Shown: positions 8,623 through 17,271, counted from the stretch's first letter. The stretch: DNA of 58,072 nucleotides from Clostridia bacterium (GCA_029256705.1 JAQSXK010000008.1:1-58072), one strand, 5' to 3'. A program made the numbers and translations. Notes: generated by a model not told the origin, from the letters alone.

Positions 8623-8624
8623 AT
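8604..8624. promoter_or_regulatory. Candidate PadR operator (inverted repeat over the -10)
   Basis: ATATTATA and TATAATAT form perfect 8-bp arms around a 5-base centre (CGTGA). A PadR regulator is the first gene downstream, so autoregulation by blocking the -10 is the natural reading. The pure A/T arms reduce certainty. Confidence 0.55.
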
Positions 8625-8650
8625 TATAAATTTAAAAAGGAGGTAATAAA

Positions 8651-8971
8651 ATGTTTTTTAATGTGAGTGGTTTGCTCTTAGATGCATTGGTTCTATCTGT
8701 TGTTAATAGAAATGATACATATGGATATGAAATAACTCAAAGTATAAGAAAAGCAGTAGAAGTTTCAGAATCTACTTTATACCCTGTGCTTAGACGATTG
8801 CAAAAAGAAATGTGTTTAGAAACTTATGATATGGAGTATCAAGGCAGAAATAGAAGATATTATAAAATAACAAGTAAAGGAAAAAGTCAATTATCTCTTT
8901 ATCTTGAAGAGTGGAAGATATATAAAAAGAATATTGATAATGTGTTTTCAGGGGGTATTAAAGATGAATAA
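8651..8971 (+). CDS. PadR family transcriptional regulator
   Basis: The protein has 106 residues, from ATG 8651 after AAGGAGGT. The winged-helix signature is clear: 'DALVLSVVNRNDTYGYEI', 'VSESTLYPVLRRLQKE' (recognition helix) and 'GRNRRYYKITSKGKSQL' (wing). It is a short form with one C-terminal dimer helix, typical of the subfamily-1 PadR proteins that precede DUF1700 genes. It overlaps the DUF1700 gene by 8 bases. It probably represses its own operon through the dyad at 8604-8624; the effector is unknown. Confidence 0.92.
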   Translation: MFFNVSGLLLDALVLSVVNRNDTYGYEITQSIRKAVEVSESTLYPVLRRLQKEMCLETYDMEYQGRNRRYYKITSKGKSQLSLYLEEWKIYKKNIDNVFSGGIKDE

Positions 8972-9569
8972 AGAAAGTTTTTTGTCTCAGCTTAAACAAA
9001 AATTAACAGCTCTTTCATCAGAAGAAAGAGAAGCAGCACTTACGTATTATGAAGAGTATTTTAATGATGCTGGAATTGAAAATGAACAAGCTGTAATAAA
9101 TGAATTAGGGTCAGTAGAGAAGGTTGCAAATGGTATATTAAAAGAAAATAATTATCCAGTGGGGGATAATAATAATGCAGATAATAAAAACAGCGCTGTT
9201 CCTTCAGATAGTAAAGCTAATAATATTAATTATGGAACAATAGCCATTTTGATAATATTTTATATAATATTATCACCAGTAATAATACCCTTCTTTTTTG
9301 CTATATTTGGTGTATTATTGGGCTTTTCAATCGCTGGAATTGCTATATTGATTAGTGGTTTTGCTGTAAGTATAGCTGGAATAACATCAATGTTTTTAAG
9401 TCCAATAAATGGTTTACTTATACTTGGTGTTGGTTTTATATTACTTGCACTTGGAATCCTAATATCTACTTTCATGATAAATCTTTGTGCGGTAGGCATA
9501 CCATCTTTAGTTAGAGGTATTGTGAAAATATTTAAGTATCCATTTCAAAAAGGGGGTATTAACTTATGA
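8964..9569 (+). CDS. DUF1700 family membrane protein
   Basis: The protein has 201 residues. ATG 8964 overlaps the padR stop and has GGGGGT 8 bases upstream. The N-terminal 65 residues form the soluble helical domain ('FLSQLKQKLTALSSEEREAALTYYEEYF.DAG' and 'ELGSVEKVANGIL') that recurs in Clostridia and Bacilli. A 25-residue Asn-rich linker and four or so glycine-rich membrane segments (about 93-190) follow. The gene order PadR-DUF1700-DUF4097 is common in Firmicutes and is thought to serve envelope stress sensing. It overlaps the next start by ATGA. Confidence 0.88.
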   Translation: MNKESFLSQLKQKLTALSSEEREAALTYYEEYFNDAGIENEQAVINELGSVEKVANGILKENNYPVGDNNNADNKNSAVPSDSKANNINYGTIAILIIFYIILSPVIIPFFFAIFGVLLGFSIAGIAILISGFAVSIAGITSMFLSPINGLLILGVGFILLALGILISTFMINLCAVGIPSLVRGIVKIFKYPFQKGGINL

Positions 9570-10324
9570 GTTTATTTACAAAAAAAAGTATTAAAATGTC
9601 ATTAATTATATTTACAATAGGTATAATAGTTACTATTATAGCCCTTTCAATGGGAGGACAATTTATGAATCTATCTAGAAATGATGCAACGAATATACAA
9701 CAAACTTATACTGGTGTTGAATCTCTAAACATAGAGTTAGATGCATCAGATGTTGAAATTAAAGTAGGAGATGAGTTTAAAATAGAAGCAAATAATGTTT
9801 CTAAAAAATCATTTAATAGTTATGTTCAAAACGGTAAATGGAATATTGAAGAAAAAATTACAGCTAAATTGTTTAATTTTTATAATAATAATTCTAAAAT
9901 AATTATATATGTTCCAGAATCTTTTGAAGTAAAAGAGTTGAAAATTGGGCTTGGGGCCGGAAGACTTACTGCAGATAAATTAATTGCAACTACTACAAAT
10001 CTAAATGTAGGAGCTGGAGATTTAAAAATATATGATTTAAAGACTGATCAAATAGAGATAAAATGTGGTGTTGGAAATGTTGAAATAGGTGGAGTGGTTA
10101 GCAATAAGGCATCTGTAAAATGTGGAATAGGAAACGTTGCACTTGATTTAAAAGGCGACGAAAAAGATTATAACTATGATTTGAGTTTAGGAATTGGAGA
10201 AGTAACATTGAATGGTAACGATTTTGCTGGAATAGGAAATAAATTTATAGATAATAATTCTGAAAATAAAGATTTCAAAGTTGAATGTGGAATAGGAAAA
10301 GTTAGTTTAAATATAAAAAAATAA
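9566..10324 (+). CDS. DUF4097-type beta-strand repeat protein
   Basis: The protein has 252 residues, with an ATGA overlap with the DUF1700 gene. An N-terminal membrane anchor (about 11-30) is followed by an extracytoplasmic beta-rich domain with repeated 'GxGxV/L' turns ('GLGAGRL', 'NVGAGDLKIYDL', 'KCGVGNVEIGG', 'KCGIGNVALDL', 'LGIGEVTLNG', 'CGIGKVSLNI'), the beta-solenoid pattern of the DUF4097/DUF4098 family. Three near-identical cysteine-containing repeats (CGVGNV, CGIGNV, CGIGKV) stand out. It is probably an outward-facing partner of the DUF1700 and PspC proteins. Confidence 0.85.
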   Translation: MSLFTKKSIKMSLIIFTIGIIVTIIALSMGGQFMNLSRNDATNIQQTYTGVESLNIELDASDVEIKVGDEFKIEANNVSKKSFNSYVQNGKWNIEEKITAKLFNFYNNNSKIIIYVPESFEVKELKIGLGAGRLTADKLIATTTNLNVGAGDLKIYDLKTDQIEIKCGVGNVEIGGVVSNKASVKCGIGNVALDLKGDEKDYNYDLSLGIGEVTLNGNDFAGIGNKFIDNNSENKDFKVECGIGKVSLNIKK

Positions 10325-10347
10325 ATAAATGAAAGGGAGTGTAAAAA

Positions 10348-10545
10348 ATGGATGTAAAAAAATTGTGTAGATCTAATAAAAATAAAATATTTTGTGGAGT
10401 ATGTGGAGGAATCGCTGAATACTTAAACATAGATCCAAGTGTTGTACGTGTACTTTGGGTATTATTTGCTTGTTTGGGTGGATCTGGATTATTAGCATAC
10501 TTAATTATAGCGGTTATTATGCCTGATTCTAGTAGAGTTATATAG
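10348..10545 (+). CDS. PspC domain protein (copy 2), end of padR operon
   Basis: The protein has 65 residues, from ATG 10348 after GAAAGGGAG, 23 bases after the DUF4097 gene. 'KLCRSNKNKIFCGVCGGIAEYLNIDPSVVRVLWVLFAC' is a complete PspC motif followed by a membrane segment. It is clearly paralogous to the protein at 8303, so the locus holds two differently regulated copies. It probably acts as a membrane-stress effector or partner of the DUF1700/DUF4097 proteins. Confidence 0.9.
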   Translation: MDVKKLCRSNKNKIFCGVCGGIAEYLNIDPSVVRVLWVLFACLGGSGLLAYLIIAVIMPDSSRVI

Positions 10546-10551
10546 AAATTT

Positions 10552-10594
10552 ATGCAGTGAATTTATATCAATATATTTTCACTGCATCTTTTTT
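10552..10594 (+). terminator. Rho-independent terminator of the padR operon
   Basis: A 10-bp perfect stem (10552-10561 with 10578-10587) is followed by a T run. Confidence 0.9.
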
Positions 10595-10686
10595 ATCATT
10601 TTTTTATAAAAGTTGATTTTCTAATTAATATTTTTTCAAAATTAGCACAATATATTTATACACCAAATATATTTATTTAAAAATAC

Positions 10687-10715
10687 TTGTATTTAAATAA
10701 TATGTATGATATAAT
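10687..10715 (+). promoter_or_regulatory. Promoter of secG-rnr
   Basis: TTGTAT 10687-10692, a 17-base spacer and TATAAT 10710-10715. Confidence 0.7.
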
Positions 10716-10745
10716 AATGTATATTTTGCTAAGGGGGAATTTAAG

Positions 10746-10982
10746 ATGGGATGGATAGATTGGACTCTATCAATTTTAACATTATTAGTTGGTGTGATAG
10801 TAACTATAGTTGTTATGTTACAAACTTCAAAAACATCACAATCTGCTATAACAGGTACAAATACTTTTTATGGATCAAATAAATCAAAAACTTTAGATGG
10901 TGTTCTATCTAAATGGACAATTGCTTTATCTTTCATATTCATAGTGCTTTGTACATTAACAACAATTTCTATGATGAAATAA
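10746..10982 (+). CDS. secG: Preprotein translocase subunit SecG
   Basis: The protein has 78 residues, from ATG 10746 after AAGGGGGA. Two membrane helices (about 5-25 and 56-76) flank a polar loop with 'VMLQTSKTSQSAITGTNTFYGSNK', the usual SecG pattern ending one residue before the second helix segment. SecG is a small accessory subunit of SecYEG that assists SecA-driven export. The stop lies 8 bases from the next start, and secG-rnr is a conserved gene pair in Firmicutes. Confidence 0.92.
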   Translation: MGWIDWTLSILTLLVGVIVTIVVMLQTSKTSQSAITGTNTFYGSNKSKTLDGVLSKWTIALSFIFIVLCTLTTISMMK

Positions 10983-10990
10983 GGTGTAAA

Positions 10991-13190
10991 ATGAATAATT
11001 ATATAAAAAAGAGTAAAGAAAACAGCAGTAATAAAAGAAATACTCTTTGTGTAAATGACAGATATATGGAGAGGAAGGATAAAATCACTTCCTTTTTTTT
11101 AAGCAAAGATTATAGGCCAATGACTAGAAATGAATTAGCTGGTGTTTTAAATATAAAAAGAGAAGATAGAAATATATTAGAGAATATATTAAATGAATTA
11201 TGTGATTCACGGAAAGATTACTTTCGACAAAAGAAGAAGGTATGTTTTAGTGAGTTCTGATAATAGCTATAAATGTATCTTTGAATACAAGAACGATAGA
11301 TTTGGTTTCGCAATTTGTGATGATAAATCTGAGGAAGATATATATATACCAGATACTGGAATGGGAACTGCTATGAATGGTGATGAAGTAATAGTAGTTA
11401 TCGACAATAGTAACAGATATGCTTCACATAGAAGAGTTGGTAGAATTGTATCTATAGTAAAAAGAAGAGTAACCAAAGTAGTTGGTAGTGTATATAAAGT
11501 AGATAATAAAATATTTGTAGAATCTATAGATAGTAGAGTTCCAAGTATATATATAAGTAAAATACTAGTAGAAAATAAAGATATAGTTGCAGATTCTATG
11601 GTTGAAGTAGATATTACTTCTTATCCAGATAGAAAAACTAGTTTTACAGGATCTATTGTTAGAGTTATTTGTGACAAAGACGAAGTTAATGCTTATGTTA
11701 AATCGTTATATATTGCTTATGATTTAGATAAAAAAGAAACCTTTAATAAGGAAGTAATGAAAGAAATAGAAAATGTTAGTGAAGAAGTAAAAAAAGAAGA
11801 TTTGATTGGTAGAGTAGATAAGACAGGTGCTAACATATATACTATAGATTCTGAAGATGCTAAGGATTTAGATGATGCTATATCTGTAAGTAAAAGAAAA
11901 GATGGAACATATGATTTATCTGTATTTATTGCTGATGTAAGTCATTATGTAAAAGATGGAACTGCTTTAGATAAAGAGGCTGTTAGTAGAGCCACAAGTA
12001 TATATGTTCCGGGTAGTGTTATACCAATGTTGCCTAAAAAGTTATCTAATGGAATATGCAGTTTAAGTGAGGATAAGATTAGACTTACCCTTAGTGTAGA
12101 TATGCATATAGATAAAAATGGTAATGTTATCGATCATAATATATATAAAGCATATATAAAATCTAAGAAAAAAATGACTTATGAAAAAGTATATAAATGC
12201 ATAATGAAATCTGACGATAAAGTATTAGAAGAGTATAAGGATTTTTTAGATGATATAACTCTAATGCAAGAGATTGCAGGTGTACTTAATAAAAAAAGAA
12301 TAGAATTAGGAAGTATAAATTTTGATATACCAGAGACTAAGGTTGAGTTAAATCAAGACGGAACTGTGAAAGATATACATCCATATGAAGTAAATATTTC
12401 TAATAAGATAATTGAAGAGTTCATGCTTATAACAAACATGGTAATAGCTGAGAAATTTCTATTTCTATCTGCACCATTTATATATAGAATTCATGAGAAA
12501 CCAGATGAAGAAAAACTGCATGGTTTAAATGAAGTTCTAGTTAATTACGGTAAAAAAATAAAATCAGTAAAAAACGTATACCCAAAAGTTTTAGCTGATA
12601 TATTATCTACTTTTGATAGTGAAGAAGAAAAAAGAGTTATAAGTACAATAACTTTAAGAACATTAAAACTTGCTAAATATAGTAGTGAATGTTTGGGACA
12701 TTTTGGTCTTGCTTTTAAATATTATTGTCATTTTACTTCTCCTATTAGAAGATATCCAGATTTATTTATACATAGAGTAATATCTGACTATTTAGAAAAT
12801 GGATATGTTTTGTCAGAAAATAAAATATCTAAATATACAAGACAAAGTGTTGTATATTCGGACATATCAACTGAAAAAGAAAAAGAATCAACAAAAATCG
12901 AAAGAGATTTTGATGATTTATACATGGCAATGTTTATGAAAGATAAAATCGGTGAAGAATATGAGGCGATGATATCATCAGTAACTGCTTTTGGAATGTT
13001 TGTTAAATTGGAAAATACAGTTGAAGGGTTGGTTCATATTTCTAATATGAAAGGTTACTATACATTTGATGATAAACATTATACATTAGTTGGTAATAAT
13101 AACGTTAAGTATAAAATAGGTGATAAGGTTAAAGTTAGAGTTACAAAAGCTGATGTAAAGAGCAAACAGGTTGACTTTGAACTTATATAA
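10991..13190 (+). pseudogene. rnr: Ribonuclease R, interrupted by a +1 frameshift
   Basis: ATG 10991 follows AAGGTG directly after secG. The first frame encodes the N-terminal winged-helix region ('KITSFFLSKDYRPMTRNELAGVLNI', 'ILENILNEL') and stops at 11260. Dropping the T at 11201 joins it to '...VIHGKITFDKRRRYVLVSS' and gives one 732-residue RNase R, near the family's usual size. The remainder is intact: cold-shock-like domains, the RNB catalytic motif 'IDSEDAKDLDDAISV' with its metal-binding aspartates, 'HFTSPIRRYPDL' and a C-terminal S1 domain ('GMFVKLENTVEGLVHIS'). The downstream part has no good independent start site. It degrades structured RNA processively if made as one protein. Confidence 0.85.
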
Positions 13191-13207
13191 AAAGTCGGGG
13201 GTATTTT

Positions 13208-13894
13208 ATGAAAATTAGAAAAGAGAGAGTGCATTCTACTAAAATTAAAAATATATTAAAAAATTATTTTTCTTTTTATAATAAAAATTTGAAAAAGAAG
13301 CATATAATTGTTTATATAATATCTTTAATAATATTTGCGTTTTTTATGGTAAATTTTATTAATAATCTAAATGAAGTTAACCAATTTTTATCTGAGGTTA
13401 ATAATATAGGGAAAAATCCAAATATCTTTATGACAATTATAAAAGATAAAATACCTTTAGTAGTATTATTAATATTTTCTGGAGTAACACCTTATGTATA
13501 TATACCTGTTATAGGTATTATTGGTTTTCCATACTTATTAACTATGAATATAATGAATATGTCTACTTTAAATATGATTATAGCATGTATAGGAGGATTA
13601 GTTCAAATATTTGGTGTATCGTTAGCAGTTGCTGCTGGTATATATTATTGTACAAGCTCTACAAAAAGAATTAGATATAACCAATCAAATGCATTGGGAT
13701 TAGATGATGTTAAAAAACAAATATATGAGGCAACAAAAAAAGAAGAAAAATTAAATGAATTAAATGATAAAATGCAAGCTAAAAGAGAAAAAAGAGAAAA
13801 ATTGAATGTTAAAATAGAATATAAAGCTTTAATATTAACAGGTATTATATCTATAATAATAGTATCAGTAGCAGCATTGTTTACAGGAGTGTAA
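13208..13894 (+). CDS. Uncharacterised integral membrane protein
   Basis: The protein has 228 residues, from ATG 13208 after GGGGGT, 17 bases after rnr. It has a basic N-terminus, membrane segments at about 36-54, 80-120, 128-148 and 205-226, and a charged coiled-coil-like stretch ('KKQIYEATKKEEKLNELNDKMQAKREKREKLN') before the last segment. I do not recognise the family; the layout is loosely like SpoIIM-type proteins but no diagnostic motif is seen. It sits inside the rnr-trmB transcription unit (one base before trmB), so it is probably co-expressed with them. Confidence 0.65.
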   Translation: MKIRKERVHSTKIKNILKNYFSFYNKNLKKKHIIVYIISLIIFAFFMVNFINNLNEVNQFLSEVNNIGKNPNIFMTIIKDKIPLVVLLIFSGVTPYVYIPVIGIIGFPYLLTMNIMNMSTLNMIIACIGGLVQIFGVSLAVAAGIYYCTSSTKRIRYNQSNALGLDDVKKQIYEATKKEEKLNELNDKMQAKREKREKLNVKIEYKALILTGIISIIIVSVAALFTGV

Positions 13895-13895
13895 A

Positions 13896-14531
13896 ATGAG
13901 AATAAGAAATAATAAAAATGCAGATAATGAATTAAATGGATATAATAAGTATATTGATTCAAAGGATAAATTACAAGAAATATTAAAAGATCATAAAAAC
14001 ATTAATATAGAAATAGGAATGGGAAAAGGCGAATATATATCTAAAATGGCACATTTGAATCCAGATAAGTTATATATAGGTGTTGAGATAAGTAGGTCAG
14101 TACTAGCCTTAGCAGCTAAAAAAATATCTAGATATGAAGCACAACATGATGTAAAATTAGAAAACTTATATGTAATGTCGTTTGATGCTATAACAATAAG
14201 TGAATTTTTTAGTGCAAATCAAATAGATACAATATATTTAAATTTTAGTGATCCATGGCCTAAATATAAACATAGAAAAAGAAGATTAACACATGAAAAT
14301 TTCTTAAAAGAATATATTAAAGTTTTAAAAAAAGATGGATATATTAGAATAAAAACAGATAATATAAAATTATTTGAATTCACTTTAGTATCAATGAATA
14401 ATTTCGGATTTAAATTTGAAGAAGTTTATTTAGATCTTCATAAAACAAATATAGATAATGTGTTAACAGAATATGAACAAAAATTTTGTGAAAAAGGACC
14501 AATATACATGTTAGTGTGTAAGCAAAAATAG
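13896..14531 (+). CDS. trmB: tRNA (guanine-N7-)-methyltransferase
   Basis: The protein has 211 residues, from ATG 13896 with GGAGTG upstream. It carries the SAM-binding motif 'NIEIGMGKGEYISKMA', 'YIGVEIS', the family signature 'LNFSDPWPKYKHRKRRLTHENFLKEY' and 'IRIKTDN', the classic TrmB arrangement. The C-terminal 'TEYEQKFCEKGPIY' (substrate-binding TxYExxF motif) is also present. It makes m7G46 in the variable loop of tRNAs. It is the last gene before a strong terminator. Confidence 0.95.
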   Translation: MRIRNNKNADNELNGYNKYIDSKDKLQEILKDHKNINIEIGMGKGEYISKMAHLNPDKLYIGVEISRSVLALAAKKISRYEAQHDVKLENLYVMSFDAITISEFFSANQIDTIYLNFSDPWPKYKHRKRRLTHENFLKEYIKVLKKDGYIRIKTDNIKLFEFTLVSMNNFGFKFEEVYLDLHKTNIDNVLTEYEQKFCEKGPIYMLVCKQK

Positions 14532-14546
14532 AAATTATAATAAACA

Positions 14547-14586
14547 AAAACAAGGATAGAAGACAATTATCCTTGTTTTTTATTTA
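14547..14586 (+). terminator. Rho-independent terminator after trmB
   Basis: A 12-bp stem (14547-14558 with 14568-14579, centred on CAAGGATA/TATCCTTG) runs into a T tract. Confidence 0.9.
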
Positions 14587-14640
14587 GCGACTAATATTTT
14601 ATAAAAGCTACATTAAAGGTATAAATATATAAAAAACATG

Positions 14641-14668
14641 TTGACAAAATTTCACATAAGTGTATAAT
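14641..14668 (+). promoter_or_regulatory. Promoter, one of a near-identical pair
   Basis: TTGACA 14641-14646, a 16-base spacer and TATAAT 14663-14668. The 39 bases from 14641 match those from 15814 except at two adjacent positions. Confidence 0.8.
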
Positions 14669-14739
14669 AAATAATATAATACTGCAAAAATATACAATAT
14701 TACATATCTATTGAAGTATATTTAGAATGGGGATATAAA

Positions 14740-15729
14740 ATGGAAAGTAAAAAAGCAAAATTACAGAAAAGAATAAGAAAATATAATATATCTCTAATAA
14801 CAATAGTCATAATGATAATTATTATAGGAGTATGTGTAGTGATAGCATATGAGAAAAGTAAACAACAATTACCTGAACCTATAAATATGGCTAATGTAAA
14901 TAAAGCCGATGAATATGCAAGCATAGATGTGAGTTTATTAACAGAACCATTTGCAGAAAAAGATGAACAAAAGTGTAGTTTTGCATTAGATAAAAACAAT
15001 TATATGTACGTAGTAGTACTAAGTGAAATCGATACAGAAAGATTAAAAGAAGTAAAAAACTATACATACACTGAAGACGAAAATGTTGAGATTCCAGATA
15101 TTGTGAAAATAAAAGGAATGACTCAGCAAATACCTTCGGATTTAAAAAAGTTAATAATTGAATCATACAATGAACTTTATGAGGAAAATTTAATAAATGA
15201 AGAAAATTTTGAAGAATATCTTGGAAATGTATTTTTAGATACAAGACTATCACCTGTAAACTATTCATTAGAACTATTTATTGGTATTGTAAGTGCAATA
15301 TTTGCTATAGCATACATTAGGACTATGATAATAACAAAATCAACTTTAAAAAAGTATACTTTAAATGGAAGTTTAGATTATATATATGATCAATTAGATG
15401 AAATAGATACATTAGAATATAATAAAGGTAAAACTTTTTTAACTAGAGAGTATATTTTAGATACTTCTGATGGATTAGTTATTATAAAATACGATGAGAT
15501 AAAGTGGGTATATCCATATAGTATAGTACAATATGGTATAACGACATCAAAAACTATAGTTATTGTTAAAAATGATAAAAGAAGAGTTCAAATTGCCGGT
15601 ATAGCTGGATTTGGTAAAAAAGAAAAAATGGAAATGTACAATGAAGTATATTATGAAATCTGTAGAAAATCACCAAATGCTTTAAAAGGATATACAGAAG
15701 AAAATAAAAAGATATCAAAAAATATGTAA
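14740..15729 (+). CDS. Uncharacterised two-helix membrane protein with PH-like C-terminal domain
   Basis: The protein has 329 residues, from ATG 14740 with a GGGGA site upstream. A basic N-terminus and membrane helix (about 20-38) precede a soluble domain of about 145 residues; a second helix ('LFIGIVSAIFAIAYIRTMI', about 185-205) leads to a C-terminal domain containing 'TREYILDTSDGLVIIKYDEIKWVYPYS', which resembles a bacterial PH-like beta domain. I do not recognise the family. Its promoter is a near copy of that of the prepilin-like gene at 15910, so the two may be expressed together. Confidence 0.65.
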   Translation: MESKKAKLQKRIRKYNISLITIVIMIIIIGVCVVIAYEKSKQQLPEPINMANVNKADEYASIDVSLLTEPFAEKDEQKCSFALDKNNYMYVVVLSEIDTERLKEVKNYTYTEDENVEIPDIVKIKGMTQQIPSDLKKLIIESYNELYEENLINEENFEEYLGNVFLDTRLSPVNYSLELFIGIVSAIFAIAYIRTMIITKSTLKKYTLNGSLDYIYDQLDEIDTLEYNKGKTFLTREYILDTSDGLVIIKYDEIKWVYPYSIVQYGITTSKTIVIVKNDKRRVQIAGIAGFGKKEKMEMYNEVYYEICRKSPNALKGYTEENKKISKNM

Positions 15730-15736
15730 ATAACAG

Positions 15737-15783
15737 AGACAAGAATAATAATTATTTATTTATTTATTCTTGTCTTTCTTTTT
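15737..15783 (+). terminator. Rho-independent terminator
   Basis: A 12-bp stem (15737-15748 with 15764-15775, AGACAAGAATAA and its complement) is followed by a T-rich tail. Confidence 0.85.
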
Positions 15784-15813
15784 AAAAACTAATATAAATA
15801 ACCTTGGAGGATA

Positions 15814-15841
15814 TTGACAAAATTATACATAAGTGTATAAT
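15814..15841 (+). promoter_or_regulatory. Promoter of the prepilin-like glycosidase gene
   Basis: TTGACA 15814-15819, a 16-base spacer and TATAAT 15836-15841. It shares 37 of 39 bases with the promoter region from 14641. Confidence 0.8.
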
Positions 15842-15909
15842 AAATAATATAAAAATATTTTAATAATATATTTTATTGAATATTGTTGTTCAAATGTGAG
15901 GGAAATTTT

Positions 15910-17271
15910 ATGAGAAACATAAGAAAAAATGGTATATCATTAATATTATTAGTCATAATATTAATAGTTATAATGATATTAGCTGGTGCTGTTATATTGA
16001 CACTTTCAAACAATAATCCGGTTCAAAATGCAGTAAATGCAGTAAGACTTAATAATGAGTCTACAGTACATGAGGCACTTAGTTATAATCAAATTGTTAC
16101 AGGTAATTATTTTATTAAATCTAGTCCTTTTCCTAATGTTATTAGTGGAAGTTTAAAAACATATATAGAAAGTAAAATCGGTAGATCGCTTGCACCTACA
16201 GACTTATTTTATAAAGTTGAAACAGATAAATTAAATGTAAGAACAAATTCTAAAAATGAATATATTTTTTGTAAAGAATTAAACACAGTTATTGAAGTAA
16301 CAGAAAATGATATGAAAAATATTGAAAAACCAATGGCTGTTTGGTTTTGGTGTAATACCTCAATTCCAAATGAAATTAAATATGTAGATAATCAATCAGA
16401 CACAGTAGCTGTCTTAGATAAATTAAAACAAATTGGAATAAATATTATATATATTCCAATTGACGTTACTAATGTTAGTAGATATAGTAATTTTATTAAA
16501 GAGGCGTATAATAGAGATATGTATGTTTATGCATTATACGGTGATCCTCATTTCATATTTGAACAAAATTATAGTTCTTGTATAAATGGAATAATTGACT
16601 CTATTTCGGAGTATAATAAATACGCTAGTAATGATTCTAAAATAAGAGGTATACATTATGATGTTGAACCATATGCTAATGTAGAATGGGTAAATGGTCA
16701 GAGTGAATCTGCAAAGAATAATATATGTAGAACTAGTTATATAAATTTTATAACACAGTCTCAAAACTATGCAAAATCTATGGGATTATTAGCTGGATAT
16801 GATATACCGGTTTGGCTTGACAGATATACAGTTATACATAATGGTGTAGAAAAGAATATGGCTGAAGAGGTAATTAAATTAGTAGATGATATAACCTTTA
16901 TGGACTATGCAACTAATGCAAATAATATATTTTTAAGTTTAGATAACAGAGGTACATATACATTTGAAGATGGTACTACTGTAACGGTTACAAAATCTGT
17001 ATTGCAACATATAGATACATATAAAAAGAACTATATTATCGGTGTAGACCTAAATACATTCAAACAAGAAGCACAGGCAAAAATTGATAGACCTGAATTG
17101 GTTCCAACATACATTTCAGCAGACTATGAATATACATATCCGTATGTAACTAAAATGCTTAATGATGTTGAAAATAAAGTAAATACTTTTCAAAGAGATA
17201 ATAATATAAATTCTCAATTTGGATTTTCTTACCATCATATATATCCTTTATTAGAATTAACGAATTATTAA
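15910..17271 (+). CDS. Prepilin-like N-terminus fused to a glycosidase-like TIM-barrel domain
   Basis: The protein has 453 residues from ATG 15910, preferred over 15883 because GAGGG lies 7 bases upstream. Residues 1-32 are 'MRNIRKNG' followed by a long hydrophobic helix ('ISLILLVIILIVIMILAGAV'), a prepilin-type signal with cleavage expected after Gly8, but the +5 Glu of true pilins is Leu. Residues about 140-453 look like a (beta/alpha)8 barrel: 'MAVWFWCN', 'IIYIPID', 'MYVYALYG', then 'GIHYDVEPY' (Asp251, Glu253 as candidate catalytic acids) and 'ITFMDYA' near 328-334. The DxE and M-D-Y pair is reminiscent of GH18-type enzymes; this is an inference. It is probably a surface-anchored glycan-active protein with its own promoter. 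Confidence 0.65.
   Translation: MRNIRKNGISLILLVIILIVIMILAGAVILTLSNNNPVQNAVNAVRLNNESTVHEALSYNQIVTGNYFIKSSPFPNVISGSLKTYIESKIGRSLAPTDLFYKVETDKLNVRTNSKNEYIFCKELNTVIEVTENDMKNIEKPMAVWFWCNTSIPNEIKYVDNQSDTVAVLDKLKQIGINIIYIPIDVTNVSRYSNFIKEAYNRDMYVYALYGDPHFIFEQNYSSCINGIIDSISEYNKYASNDSKIRGIHYDVEPYANVEWVNGQSESAKNNICRTSYINFITQSQNYAKSMGLLAGYDIPVWLDRYTVIHNGVEKNMAEEVIKLVDDITFMDYATNANNIFLSLDNRGTYTFEDGTTVTVTKSVLQHIDTYKKNYIIGVDLNTFKQEAQAKIDRPELVPTYISADYEYTYPYVTKMLNDVENKVNTFQRDNNINSQFGFSYHHIYPLLELTNY

Noticed and set aside
11193-13190. RNase R starting at ATG 11193 as a natural short form
   Set aside because: No ribosome binding site precedes this ATG, and the missing winged helix is present in the neighbouring frame exactly up to the shift.
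13208-13894. SpoIIM identity for the membrane protein
   Set aside because: Only the general helix layout is similar; the conserved SpoIIM residues were not found.
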